Below are positions 12,151 to 21,559 of a DNA stretch of 64,000 nucleotides, one piece after another. The notes under the pieces are model-generated. The model ran no database searches. It was not told the origin of the DNA and was given only the letters and a program-made list of their open reading frames with translations. The stretch spans positions 1,023,293,208 to 1,023,357,207 of the forward strand of contig CM062804.1 in assembly GCA_031772625.1 (NCBI GenBank), written 5' to 3'. The position numbers were made by a program, and so were the translations under genes. The DNA comes from Pinus tabuliformis. Its lineage: Eukaryota; Streptophyta; Pinopsida; Pinales; Pinaceae. Numbering within the stretch: the first letter of the stretch is position 1; each line of letters opens with the position of its first letter.

Positions 12151-12613
12151 GAAAAATGACATAAGTTATTGCAAGGGTCTGAAGGCTCTTTGATGATTTT
12201 AATTGTGCTTTTACTACTATTTTTAAGTGGATGATAGATTGTGCTTTTATTATTATTTTTTTACTGAATGACATGGATTGTGCTTTTATTACTATTTTTT
12301 TCTTAGATGACATGAATTGTGCTTTTGTTGTGTAGCTGTGAAAAAATAGGGAGCATATTTCCACATGTAAGAGATAATCTAAGTCGTTAGTTGCATAGGA
12401 AAGCTCATAGAATAAATCATAGTGTTTATGAGAGGAGAAAATTGACATAAAGAATGGCAAAGGTGACCTTGGCTCTTTGATTATTTTAATTAGATTCAAT
12501 TATTTAATTCCTAAACTATGATATGAAAATGTCATTGTGATGACATGAAAAGGGGTTTTGACTGGATGATTTTATTACAACTTTTTTACTTCAATAAAGT
12601 AGATTGTGCTTTT
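12151..12613. repeat. Third, truncated repeat module of copy A
   Basis: It matches copy B 41865-42370. Copy A lacks about 50 bp here: copy B has two TTTTGAC words flanking the missing piece and copy A has only one (near 12555), as expected from a small deletion between direct repeats. The module stops abruptly at about 12614, where copy A jumps to sequence matching 54567. Confidence 0.7.
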
Positions 12614-12614
12614 T
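12614..12614. other. Deletion junction in copy A
   Basis: To the left the sequence follows copy B up to about 42370 (GATTGTGCTTTT). To the right it follows copy B from about 54567 (TTGTCTTTACAA). The two sides share a short T run, so the join has about four bases of microhomology. Because the repeat module on the left continues across this point in copy B just as in the first module (9741-10215), copy B is the older arrangement and copy A has lost the block. Confidence 0.75.
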
Positions 12615-13480
12615 TGTCTTTACAATTTTTTTTGTGAGGTTCATTATTGGATGTATATTTTTTTATTGTGTATAAGATTGGTTGTTGTTTGGCTTTTATT
12701 TACATAGTTATGCATTTACAATAAATATGGATGACATGTTTGATATGTACTTTGAAATGTGTGTGGATTTTCTTTAGCATATGGCTTGATTTACTCTCTA
12801 CATTAATTTTGTATGTTTGGATATTTACAATTCTGTGTGTATGATGATTAAAAATTGACATGCAATGTTCGTAGTATTTATAATTTTGTGTGTACTAAGA
12901 AGGTTTGATGAGATGTTTGTATTATTGTGTATTTGCAATGCTTTTGTTGTTTGAATGTTTATGTATTTATAATGCTTGTTATGTTAGTGTAGTTATTGTG
13001 CGTTTGTATTGATTATGTAGTTACAATATTATTTGTAATGATTAAAACTTGAATTGTGCTCTTGATTGTGTGTTTGTAATCTTCATTGTTCTTATGTTTC
13101 GTTGTGGGTATGTACTTTTGATTCTATGTTTATTTATACTCTTGATTGTATACATTTTTTATTATGTGTTTGTATTCTTGATTCTATGCATTTTTTTATT
13201 TTGTATTTGTACCCTTGATCAAATTTTGTTTTCGTGTATTTACAATCTTGTGTGTAACAAAATATGAAAGAATGTTTATATGCTCGTGTATTTACAATAT
13301 TTTTGATAGTAATGATGAAAATCTAAAATGATATTTGAGTACTCGTGTATTTGATATGAGAATTTGTGCGAGAATGAGGGAAATTTGATATGACATCTTT
13401 TTGTATTTGATATGGCATCTTTTTGTATTTGCAATAATATTTTTGTAATGATCAAAATTTGATGTCTATTTTCCATCTAA
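12615..13480. repeat. Minisatellite-like AT-rich repeat DNA
   Basis: The stretch is built from recurring phrases: TGTATTTACAAT, GATGACATGTTTGATATG, CTTTGAAATGTGTG. It matches copy B 54570-55440 and more distantly 52860-53780. Open frames here are low-complexity. Confidence 0.7.
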
Positions 13481-14203
13481 ATTTTTTCCACAATAAATTA
13501 AATGGGGGTATAGGGAGTCTTGAGTGAACTAGTAATATTATATAAGCTATAATTTGTTGTATAGGGAAATCACATAGGAAGTGGGGTTAGGGGAATGATA
13601 GAGTGAAATAATAGTATAACCATAAATTAGGGGTGAGGGAGAGGGGTCAAATAAACTTCCACCTTCACATGGTTGGCCTAATTAGTAAATAATTTATATC
13701 ACAAAATTTTGGAAGCCAAGTGAAGTTCTTTTTAAATCTAAAGAAAGTATTATTTTATAAATAATTTCAATTTATTCTTTATTCTATAAATAATAAATAT
13801 TTATTTATTTAATATTATTATTATTTATTTAATCAATATTAAAAATAATATTTCATATATTATTATTATTATTTAATAGATTATAAAAAAAATATTTCAT
13901 AATTTAGAAAATAATAATAATAATGTATCTTACATTAGAATTTAGAATTTTAAGTATATTATTTATTATGTATATTCAGTATTTTTATTTCATTAATGAT
14001 AATTTTGATATTTAATTTAAATTTATTTTTTCAATATAAATGTTTTATTTTATTAATATATTATATGAATATTTGATATATTAAAATTTAAATTAATTAA
14101 CTTTAATGTTAATAATATATAAAAATAATTTTTATGTAATTTTTTATTAATTAAATAATTTTTTAGTATTAGTAAATAATAATAATCAATTAATTTATCA
14201 AAA
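13481..14203. other. Very AT-rich spacer
   Basis: It runs of short TTATTATTATT and AATAATAATA words from 13690 onward, preceded by a less AT-rich stretch (GGGGTGAGGGAGAGGGG near 13630) that also occurs near 53970 and 55580. No gene is seen. Confidence 0.6.
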
Positions 14204-14464
14204 TTTTCGGAAAAAAATCACATAGAGAGTATTTGGTCAACACATTTCAAACCGGCCAGTGTGGTTCATCTTCAGGACAAGATGAAGAGACATATCTCAG
14301 AGGAGGGTTAAATAAGAACCAAAGCAAGATCTGTCTTCATCTTAAAAACCTGCAAGCATGCCCATTCAAAAGATTGAACCTTGATAGTAACGACCCTTCC
14401 GTGCAGGGTAGTGATATTCAAAACGCGTGGACCAAATACTCTCTGTGTGATTTTTTCTTAAAAT
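14204..14464. mobile_element. MITE-like element with about 45-bp terminal inverted repeats, copy A
   Basis: The left end AAAAATCACATAGAGAGTAT with following TTGGTCAACAC is matched in inverted orientation by the right end (GCGTGGACCAAATACTCTCT then GTGTGATTTTTT). The inverted match extends for about 45 bp with a few mismatches, leaving an internal part of about 170 bp. A 79-codon frame (14233-14472) spans it, but it runs across both inverted repeats and is not a convincing gene. No clear target-site duplication is seen. Copy B equivalent: 56147-56406. The superfamily is not assigned. Confidence 0.7.
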
Positions 14465-14507
14465 TCTCATGAATTAATAAGTTATGGATCATAGAAACTT
14501 GAATTTG

Positions 14508-15370
14508 GAGCATAGATGGATGTCACATTCCATGGTCCATGTGGTAAAAACCCAATGAAATAGATCCGTTGGTTTTGGCCAAAAGCTGTTGAAGCGACAT
14601 ATTAGAGCTTGTGTTTCATAGGATTTAACATAATCGTCAAGCCCTGTGGATTCTATAGTAAAGGCTGGAGTTTGTCCGAGCTGGTCTACTATGTAAGGCC
14701 GGGGAGTATATCCACCTTGATCTAGGGGGGATCCTGATTCTCTGTTGCCTTGGAGAATGTTTTTATAGGATGGAACTCCCTTAGGTTTATGCTGGGGTGC
14801 CGTTTTCCCCTTGTCCCTTCCTGAGCTGCTTGGTTGTCCCTGAGATGGGGCCCCTCCTCTCAGCCTGAGGTTCAAAACAATGGTTTCTCCTGGGCTAATC
14901 TCGTAGCTTCCCAGGGTTCTGTTGTCCTGGAGGGACCACCTGCCACTGACTAAATGTTGGATCTGGCCAGGGTAACCAGTCAATGCCCAAATTTGCTGCT
15001 TTAGCTGCGAAATGGAGCTTTCTGCATGTACCCATACTAAAACAGATTTCTTCTCAGGGGTTTTAATAAAAATCTGAAATCGATTTTTGGTTACCTGTTG
15101 TCTGCGTTTTGACTGAGCTCTGCCTGAACCGGTGTCGCTGCTGGTTACCATATGGTCTGGTTGTGTGTATTCTTCCAGATCTTGCCTCCTATTGCGTCGA
15201 TCTGCCTTTTGTATGACGGGATCTGCGTATCCTCTGCTCAATCGATGTCTATTCCCGCCGATCTGCTGCCTGGATTCTGGGTAATCATGAAGCTTGCTCA
15301 GATCAGTTAGATCCGGCCTGGATTTGTAGAATTTGGGCCATGCAGATGTGGGATGGAGTAGGTCTGCTAC
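14508..15370 (-). pseudogene. LINE ORF1 fragment with ubiquitin-like and DUF4283-like parts
   Basis: Within the 441-codon frame, about residues 245-321 (15082-14852) form a ubiquitin-like domain: it begins RFQIFIKTPEKKS, has the spaced hydrophobics of the beta-grasp fold, includes LVSGRWSLQDNRTL in place of ubiquitin's LIFAGKQLEDGRTL, and ends LRLRGG. A disordered linker rich in Ser, Gly, Gln and Lys follows. Residues 400-437 (TQALICRFNSFWPKP, then TDLFHWVFTTW and CDIHLCSK) match the DUF4283-type nucleic-acid-binding segment found in plant LINE ORF1 and related gag-like proteins. The sequence breaks off in the middle of that domain at about 14508. LINE copies are normally cut at the 5' end, so a 3' truncation is unusual. 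No reverse transcriptase is nearby. Confidence 0.65.
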
Positions 15371-15439
15371 ATGCAGTCCCCCAACTTTGCATGCAAAAGG
15401 CGGCAGTAGAGAGATTAGCCTGATGATCAGCCGGCTGGC

Positions 15440-15592
15440 ATGGCCTGCATCAATCGGGCCAAACCCTGACGATTCTCCGCCCCCGAAATGGGTTCTGAGC
15501 CCAAAAACGAAAATTGTCTGCCGATCATTGTCCTCGTTCAGCTTTCTGGGCTTCTCCTTCCGTTCTGCCTTTGATATGATTTTCCCTTCAAT
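15440..15592 (-). pseudogene. Ribosomal protein eS24 (RPS24) fragment
   Basis: Residues 75-125 of the chimeric frame read ISKAERKEKPRKLNEDND followed by IFVFGLRTHFGGGESSGFG. Plant and animal eS24 has SKAELKEKL...IFVF.FRTHFGGGK.SGFG in the same order and spacing. Only the middle of the about 135-residue protein is present; the Lys/Arg-rich C-terminus is missing and the match is lost after GFGP. It is a captured fragment, not a working ribosomal protein gene. Confidence 0.8.
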
Positions 15593-15610
15593 CATGTCTG
15601 CTGTGCTAGG

Positions 15611-15814
15611 GACGTCGGGTGCTTCCTTGGCGTTGGGCCGCATAAACGCGTCCATACCGATTAAGCGAAGGGGTTCCGGGAGCTCCATCATCACATGCTT
15701 GAATCCGAACCTGTAGAGGCCAGAGACTATGGCCGTCCCTGCCACACCGCCGCCAACGATCGCACAGTCGTGGATTCCATTTTCGGCAACGGAAGAGCTC
15801 GCTGCGATGGCCAT
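15611..15814 (-). pseudogene. FAD-dependent monooxygenase N-terminal fragment
   Basis: The frame starts MAIAASSSVAENGIHDCAIV and continues GGGVAGTAIVSGLYRFGF, a Rossmann dinucleotide-binding motif (GxGxxG type) followed by a hydrophobic strand ending in an acidic residue (MMELPEPLR), as in the FAD-binding N-terminus of plant monooxygenase MO1/MO2-like flavoproteins. A later GMDAFMRPNAKEA matches the region after the first beta-alpha-beta unit of that family. Only about 67 residues are present before the sequence changes to RPS24. The family assignment within flavoproteins is tentative. Confidence 0.6.
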
Positions 15815-15855
15815 CTTCCCCGAAATATGTTGAACTTCGTTCTGAAGAACAGGAG

Positions 15856-15857
<2 letters not shown>

Positions 15858-15917
<60 letters not shown>
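15858..15917. repeat. (TA)n microsatellite
   Basis: It is about 60 bp of TA repeats with one phase break near 15889. It sits exactly at the right edge of the chimeric insert. In copy B the corresponding site has AATTAATTAATT-type sequence instead. Confidence 0.95.
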
Positions 15918-15922
<5 letters not shown>

Positions 15923-17040
15923 GTTATTATAAATATTTTATTATTATTATTAAATAAAATTATAAATTAATATTATAAAAACTTATTTAATTATTATCAT
16001 TATAACTATTTATTTAAATATTTTTAAAAACTATTTAATATATGCATCAAAATATTTAATATATGTATACAGGATACGTCTATATATATATACTTTTATT
16101 TTGTTTTTAAAAAAATCAAAAAATCTTTAATCATTTTTAAAAATCTATTAATTTCAATTTAATATTTTTTATAAATAATAAATTTATAAATATTTATTTA
16201 TTTAATATTATTAATTATTTAATAAAAATAATATTTCATATCTTATTATTATTATTTAATAAATTATAGATTTTTTATTTCATAATTTAGAAAAGAATAA
16301 TAATGTATCTTACATGAGGGTTTAGAATTTAAAGTGTATTATTTATTGTGTATATTTATTATTTTTATTTTAATGATGATACCTTTTGAAATTTATTTAA
16401 ATCTATTTTTTATATATATAAATTTCTATATTTTATCAATATATTATATGAATATTTGATATATGAAAATTTAACTGACTTGGACCTTAATAAGGAGATG
16501 ATATGTACATAAAATTCATCTTATACATGTTAATGAAGTTTTCAACTTGTCTAACATTTGTCTAAATTGCAGATTTGATTTTCAGCCATCTATGTTCTTC
16601 TTGCTTTGTAATTTCTAGCTATATATTTATTTTAATTTAACAAAACATAAAGACAACTAAGTTAAGTGATTTATGATCCTAGTTGAAGGAGAACAAATGT
16701 TGTCTTACTCGAGATTTCCCTAGAAGGCTGAAACTTATAAAGAACATTTTGGTATCTTTCTTTTGGATTGCCTAGAAGGTTAGGGTGTTAAGAATTGAAA
16801 TATTGTCCATTGTCTCCACTATTTTCTTTTGTATAGCATAAAAACCCTAAGAATAAATATTTACACATTTAGGATCCAAGAATTCTTTGGTTAAGTGTTG
16901 AAACTTCTGTTTTGCATTAATGTCATTTTTGCTTCCAAAATTTCAATATGGTGTTAGAACGTTTGTGGCTAAGACCACTATAGGTGTAACCAAGGGCTTC
17001 TATTTCAACTAAAGACACTTGATAAAGGTGCTTGACCTTG
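15918..17040. other. AT-rich non-coding DNA of copy A
   Basis: It matches copy B 56480-57660 closely apart from (AT)n length and one 46-bp indel (copy B 57286-57331). A degenerate Copia-like primer site, TGGTGTTAGAAC at about 16950, follows a T-rich stretch, hinting at an old plus-strand LTR end, but no gag follows. No gene is seen. Confidence 0.4.
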
Positions 17041-19021
17041 CTTGAGGTTGTTGGACATGAAAGTGAAACCAGTGTTCCATGGGGATGCATCCCTCAGGGT
17101 TAGGTGCACACATCCATCGCACGTGGGACAAGGGGACCTCTGGGGAAATGTTTCCCTTCATCCCCCTTTTTGGGAGATGCAAGGGGACATAGCGACAGAC
17201 ATTTCCCTAGTGTGGGGGATGCAACATCCCAAAAAGGATGCTTCTAGGAGTCCCCCATTAATTTTGTCTGATAACAATAATTTATGAGTGGAGAAGCTTA
17301 ATATTAAATCCTAAGGCCCTACTAATGCTTTGTAATTAATGGTAATGTTAAATTATTAAAGTAAAAGTGATATTCTCCTTTATCTTTTATTTTCATCCTT
17401 TTGCTTACATTTTTAACATTACAATGAAATGACTTGGGATTTTTGAGAGTGGTTTCAACCTCATTGGACTTCATCTGGAGAAAACAGTATTTCATATCCC
17501 ATTCAAAATTTAGCAAACTTAACAGTTTTCAAGATTTCAATGTTGGCAGGATTGCAATGTTTCTACTGGATTCTATCAAGTATGAGGTTCTGGAACTAAC
17601 ATTTAATCAGGAGCACCAAGCCCAAAATCAACCCTTTTGAGGGGGGCATGCCCCCTTTTATCACTCTAAGATTTTCCTAGTCTGTAGAGAAAAACCCTAA
17701 GGTAACTCTTTCAAACCAATCTTTAGGGCCAAAGGCTAGCCCTTTCAAGTCGGAGAGGGCTCTCTCGTTTACAATTCAACTACCTAGTGTCACTTCAACA
17801 GTTGGTTGTGTCTTTAGTACAGTGGCTAGATCATGAGTTCAGTAGGGTTTGAAAATGATGGCAAGGAAGAGAGAAAGTCTATCCTTGGGCATGGAGTCAT
17901 AGCAAATTCAAATCAATAAGCGGTTACTAGGATGTTGGATGTAGTGATAGAGGCTAAGAGCAGGACAGTTGATGTATCCTTAGACAATCTTGCCATTGAG
18001 AGTGGTAGGAGAAAATAACAAAAAATTGTTTAAAACAAAGCATTTGATAGAAGAATTTTGTTCAGTTTAGATAAGGAAAGTGATACTTAAATGGTAAAAA
18101 CAGAGCATGAAAATGAAGCATGAATTCCACTTTAATACCTTCATTCAAGCATAAGGAAGATAAACATTTAATGAAACTAACATAGGTAAACACATTCACC
18201 AAGAAACATACCAGGACATATAAACACGTGAATTCTCAACTTTGAAACACTATGTTCTTCTTATCACTAGTCACCTCGGATTAACCAACAATAACAAAGC
18301 ACATACACTGATTACAATTTTTCTCAAATTTTGAACCATTGGTTTTTAGTCATTATCAACTTTATAGAGTACTTGCAAAACCATAAGCATCTTTTTAGAA
18401 ATGCCTTAATTACAAAAATCTCAAAATAGCTAAGTACATCTCTAATTAAAACTAAATACATTACATTTGTCAATAATAAAACAAGATGATAATATTTTTT
18501 ATCTGAGAATTATGTTGTTGCTGAAGACCTGGTTGAAGCTAAGGATCAAAACTAATTACTGATATTATACCCAAATTTTATGAAAACCCTACTTCATCAT
18601 CAAGCTTGGTATGGTAATTTCTTTCTTGAAATTTGGTCTTGATCCACAAAAAAGGGAATTCGGTATGTAGATCCTTCCTTTAGGGTTTTATTTGCTCCAA
18701 ACTGCTCCTTGTTTCCTTAAACAAATAGGATTTTCCCGAGCCTTGACGAATTAACTGCAATACCTCAAATCAGGAGAAAAATTGGGAACTGTTGACAGAT
18801 TAAATGATTGTTTTCTCAAAACGGGGCAAAAATTCGCATTATTAATATAATTGTCACCACTCATCCAAAATGAAGTGCAAATAGTGCGAATGGATTAAAT
18901 TTCTGTGCTATATAAAAATTCTCCTAAAAGGTTGTTGGAAAAACAAAAAACCGCATACAAATGCTTCATTTGAGTATGCTAGGTGCCCGCAACAAAATAT
19001 CAACTTCACTCTATCTCCTTT
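17041..19021. other. Non-coding DNA with one possible decayed frame
   Basis: It matches copy B 57660-59640. Around 17834-18020 a plus-strand frame (MSSVGFENDGKEERKS with one internal stop) has codon-like composition and is preserved in copy B, but I recognise no family. A GC-richer part at 17085-17260 has repeated GGGGATGCATCCC-type words. Confidence 0.3.
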
Positions 19022-19193
19022 TCCTAGTCTTCTTGGCTTTAGCAGTATGCTCTTTGCTTTGATTTTTAGGCTTCCTAGAACTAGCAATTTTATCTTTGTT
19101 TATGACCATATATCTATGAGGTGTGTTATCTACCTCAATTACTTGTTGTGTCAGGCTAGGGTTTTACTTGAGCTTGAATTTCAACCTCAATTT
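19022..19193 (-). pseudogene. Tail of a Gypsy gag-like frame cut by the duplication
   Basis: The minus-strand frame ends KPKNQSKEHTAKAKKTRKRR and is the same as the last third of the 59636-60070 frame. It is cut at the duplication join, so copy A contains only the C-terminal part. Confidence 0.6.
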
Positions 19194-19197
19194 ATTT
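19194..19197. other. Junction between copy A and copy B
   Basis: ATTT is shared by both parents of the join: the left side follows 59800-59822 (CAACCTCAATTTATTT) and the right side follows 4228 onward (ATTTCCACA). This is the expected signature of a tandem duplication made by microhomology, or of an assembly join. Confidence 0.8.
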
Positions 19198-19684
19198 CCA
19201 CATAAAACAACTCAATCAATCAGAAAAATGAGTATCTCAACGACACCAACAAGTAGCAAGTGATGACTAATCGACTAGAAACCTTAGAACTCAATCAGAT
19301 TTCACTTCAAAGCGAATGAGACAAATTTTGCAAATTAATCAAGACAATCAATCAAAAACACCATAGATACTTTGGAAAATCACTGATAGAGGAAACAAAG
19401 ACTAAAAAAAAGAAGAAAATCCCTATTTTCTATTATACTCTGGGATCATTGCGACAGTAATTAAAACATCCGCAATGTCATCGCAACGGTTAGAGGCAAA
19501 CCTATGATGGGCAAAAAAAATGGAGAAAAATAAGAAATCTTCAAGACCAGACAAAAATTAATGTTCTCAAGCAACCACCAGCAAGTGAAAATAGTTATAG
19601 AAAAGCAAACAAGATAGAAAACAGACCGTTGGTCAAACTCATCACAAAAATAAGGTGAAGGATTGAATGAAAAGGATCATAGGC

Positions 19685-19702
19685 TCCCCAATGGAGTCAC
19701 CA
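19685..19702 (-). promoter_or_regulatory. Primer binding site, tRNA-Arg type, copy B
   Basis: The minus strand reads TGGTGACTCCATTGGGGA, the copy of 4719-4736 with one further change. Only the leader start and LTR of that Gypsy element are inside copy B; its gag-pro part was outside the duplicated unit. Confidence 0.65.
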
Positions 19703-19705
19703 TTT

Positions 19706-20713
19706 TGTTGTCAAGGTTAATCCTCTCTGTGGACAAAGACAATCCCTCTAGCCCAATGAGTGGGTCTACCAACTGAAGTGATAATCAACTAGACATCTTC
19801 CTAGGTTACAATTGAAAATAAGAATGAAAGAGATGGCTTACCTCATTCTGATGTTATTCCGATCTAACTTTGTTGAGGACCTTGAATCGCTTGTATCACA
19901 TGCTTGTTTCTGCTTCTCTCAGTGTTTATATAGCTACACAAGTGATCAAGACACAACAAGGCATGCCAAAATGAATAGAAAATCCAATAGAAACCTACTT
20001 AACTAATCAAGGAATGTCAAATTAAATTATACATGAACATATGCATTTTGGGAAGATGAACCAGCAGTTGTGTATTATTAAAAAATAAAGGGAAGCTTAC
20101 AACCAAAGCCTTGATGTTGATAGGCTCTCCTTGAGTGTTAATCCAACTCCAAGCCAAGAACTCTTCAAGAAATCCTTCTCCAAGTCAAATGAATAGCCTC
20201 TAGGCACAATCTTAGCATAATTATGCAAATAGACATAGACCAACGAGCCTATAACCATTTGGGAATGGGAGAAGATGAATGTATAGGCAAGGAAAGGGAG
20301 TTATGAGATCTCCAAAGATATGAATAGGTCCTCATCTCAAGGAGGTAGGTCATAGGGATAAGACCAAGAGGCCAAGTTTGGAGAATTCGACCTCATCTAT
20401 GCTAAACAACCTCTAGCTCGCCACTCTATAAGCTTCTAGATCACGAAGCTTCTCATCCTCTTTAGGAAAATTGCCTTTTTGGGGATAATCACAGGTATAC
20501 AAGATAACATAGCGATTCCATCACGGGTCAAGAGTGATGCAGCAAGCGACCATCACAGTTTTTAACCTCATAAGAGCGATGAGTCTCAAAATTAGGGTTT
20601 TAGAGCTATTTCTTCTAGGGAAAGCTCAAGGAATTTTCCAATCAATGTTCTGGGGAGGATATGAACTGCATATCTGAATAAGTAAACTACATGATGGTAA
20701 TGTTTTGGGAACT
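19706..20713 (-). other. LTR-like and unassigned sequence, copy B
   Basis: Counterpart of 4740-5747 with only scattered substitutions. No gene is recognised. Confidence 0.4.
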
Positions 20714-21559
20714 TCAGGGTATGTCACGAGGAAGTGTAGGAGGTGTGACAAAATACTGTGTAGTAGAAATATCCGAATTTCTCCCCAAGAAAGCCTCCTC
20801 TGGTGTAATCATGCCCAGAATCTGATGAGGACTTTGATTCTGCAAATATACTGATGTGTTGCATGCTTTGGCCAACAAATGCAACAATAAGCCTTGATCA
20901 TGCAAGATCGCCCTCACTGCTCCCACAATGCTATGGTTCTTTATCTCAGCCACCCCATTATGTTGTGGGTTGTGGGGTGCTATCAACTCTCGCCGGAGGC
21001 CTTATTTTTCACATAAATTTTTAATGTAATTTGACATGTAGTCACCTCCATTATCACTCTTGAGAGCCTTAATCTTCTTGCATGTTTCTTTCTCAACCAT
21101 TGCCTTGAATTCTATGAACTTGGAGAATGTCTCATCGTTCTTCTGCATGAGGAAGATCCAACATTTCTGTGAGAATTCATCAATAAAATTGACAAAATAT
21201 TTGTGCATAGCATTGGAGGCTATCGAGAAAGGTCCACAAACATCAAAGTGGATCCTTTCAAGGACTACATGTCCTTTGTTGTCCCGATCATGGAATGCGA
21301 ATTTTGTGTACTTCCTCGAGGTACACCTTTTGCATACATCTTGTTTCTCAAGTGATCCTTTTGGGAGGCCTATGGTTATTTGTTGCATGATCTTAAAAGT
21401 ACCACGATTCAAATTGCCAAGTCTTCTATGCCAAATTTCACCGAAATCGTGGCTCTGCACTTTCTCCACCTTTGTGCTCAATGCAACACAATCCTCCACT
21501 TCTAACTTGTATAGTTTCTTCACATGAACCCTGGTCTGCTTCACCAGTCCCATGGTATG
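20714..21559 (-). pseudogene. Ty1/Copia integrase, copy B, split by Gypsy insertion
   Basis: Frames 21595-21002 and 20986-20714 (minus) repeat the copy A integrase, with the same nonsense codon between them and the same motifs (HFDVCGPF, LKSDNGGDY, PHNPQHNGVAEIKN). The first codons of the longer frame, upstream of the Met at 21555, already read into the Gypsy LTR. The other half of this Copia remnant resumes at 36309. Confidence 0.85.
21555..21559. other. Target-site duplication, left (GTATG)
   Basis: GTATG precedes the LTR start TGATGAGCCC and recurs right after the second LTR at 36309-36313. The uninterrupted site in copy A (6589-6593) has a single GTATG. Confidence 0.95.

Larger units (their letters stand above)
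14505..15857 (-). mobile_element. Chimeric insert: host gene fragments joined to LINE ORF1
   Basis: Copy B has an uninterrupted sequence at the same point (56445-56480), so this block was inserted in copy A or lost from B. It is GC-richer than its surroundings. On the minus strand one open frame of 441 codons (15814-14489) passes through an FAD-binding fragment, an RPS24-like fragment and a LINE ORF1-like segment with a ubiquitin-like domain; the last few codons (after CSK) read into host DNA. No poly(A) tail or Helitron-type ends (TC, CTRR) are clear. A (TA)n microsatellite follows at 15858. Possible origins are Helitron or Pack-type capture, or template switching during LINE reverse transcription. 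Confidence 0.7.
4228..19197. repeat. Copy A of the large direct duplication
   Basis: The sequence from about 4228 matches that from 19194 onward, and the sequence ending at about 19197 matches that ending at 59822. Matches are interrupted by the Gypsy insertion (copy B only), a 12.2-kb block absent here (join at about 12614) and the chimeric insert at 14505-15857 (copy A only). After removing these, both copies are about 13.6 kb, and sampled stretches differ at about 2% of positions by eye. Several member features (PBS, Copia remnant, TIR element) occur in both copies. Confidence 0.9.

Noticed and set aside
14233..14472. 79-codon frame preserved in both copies
   Set aside because: It spans both inverted repeats of a MITE-like element. 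Preservation is explained by the recent duplication of the whole region.
14852..15082. Free-standing ubiquitin or polyubiquitin gene
   Set aside because: The domain diverges strongly from ubiquitin apart from its fold pattern and LRLRGG end, and it is embedded in a LINE ORF1-like frame.
14505..15857. Helitron ends for the chimeric insert
   Set aside because: I found no 5' TC next to A or 3' CTRR with hairpin next to T on either strand, so a Helitron origin remains only a possibility.
16945..16965. Second plus-strand Copia element starting at TGGTGTTAGAAC
   Set aside because: The primer site match is poor and no gag follows in the next kilobase.
17042..17287. 81-codon frame in copies A and B
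   Set aside because: No family motif; it is conserved only because the DNA is duplicated, and it contains internal GGGGATGCATCCC-type repeats.
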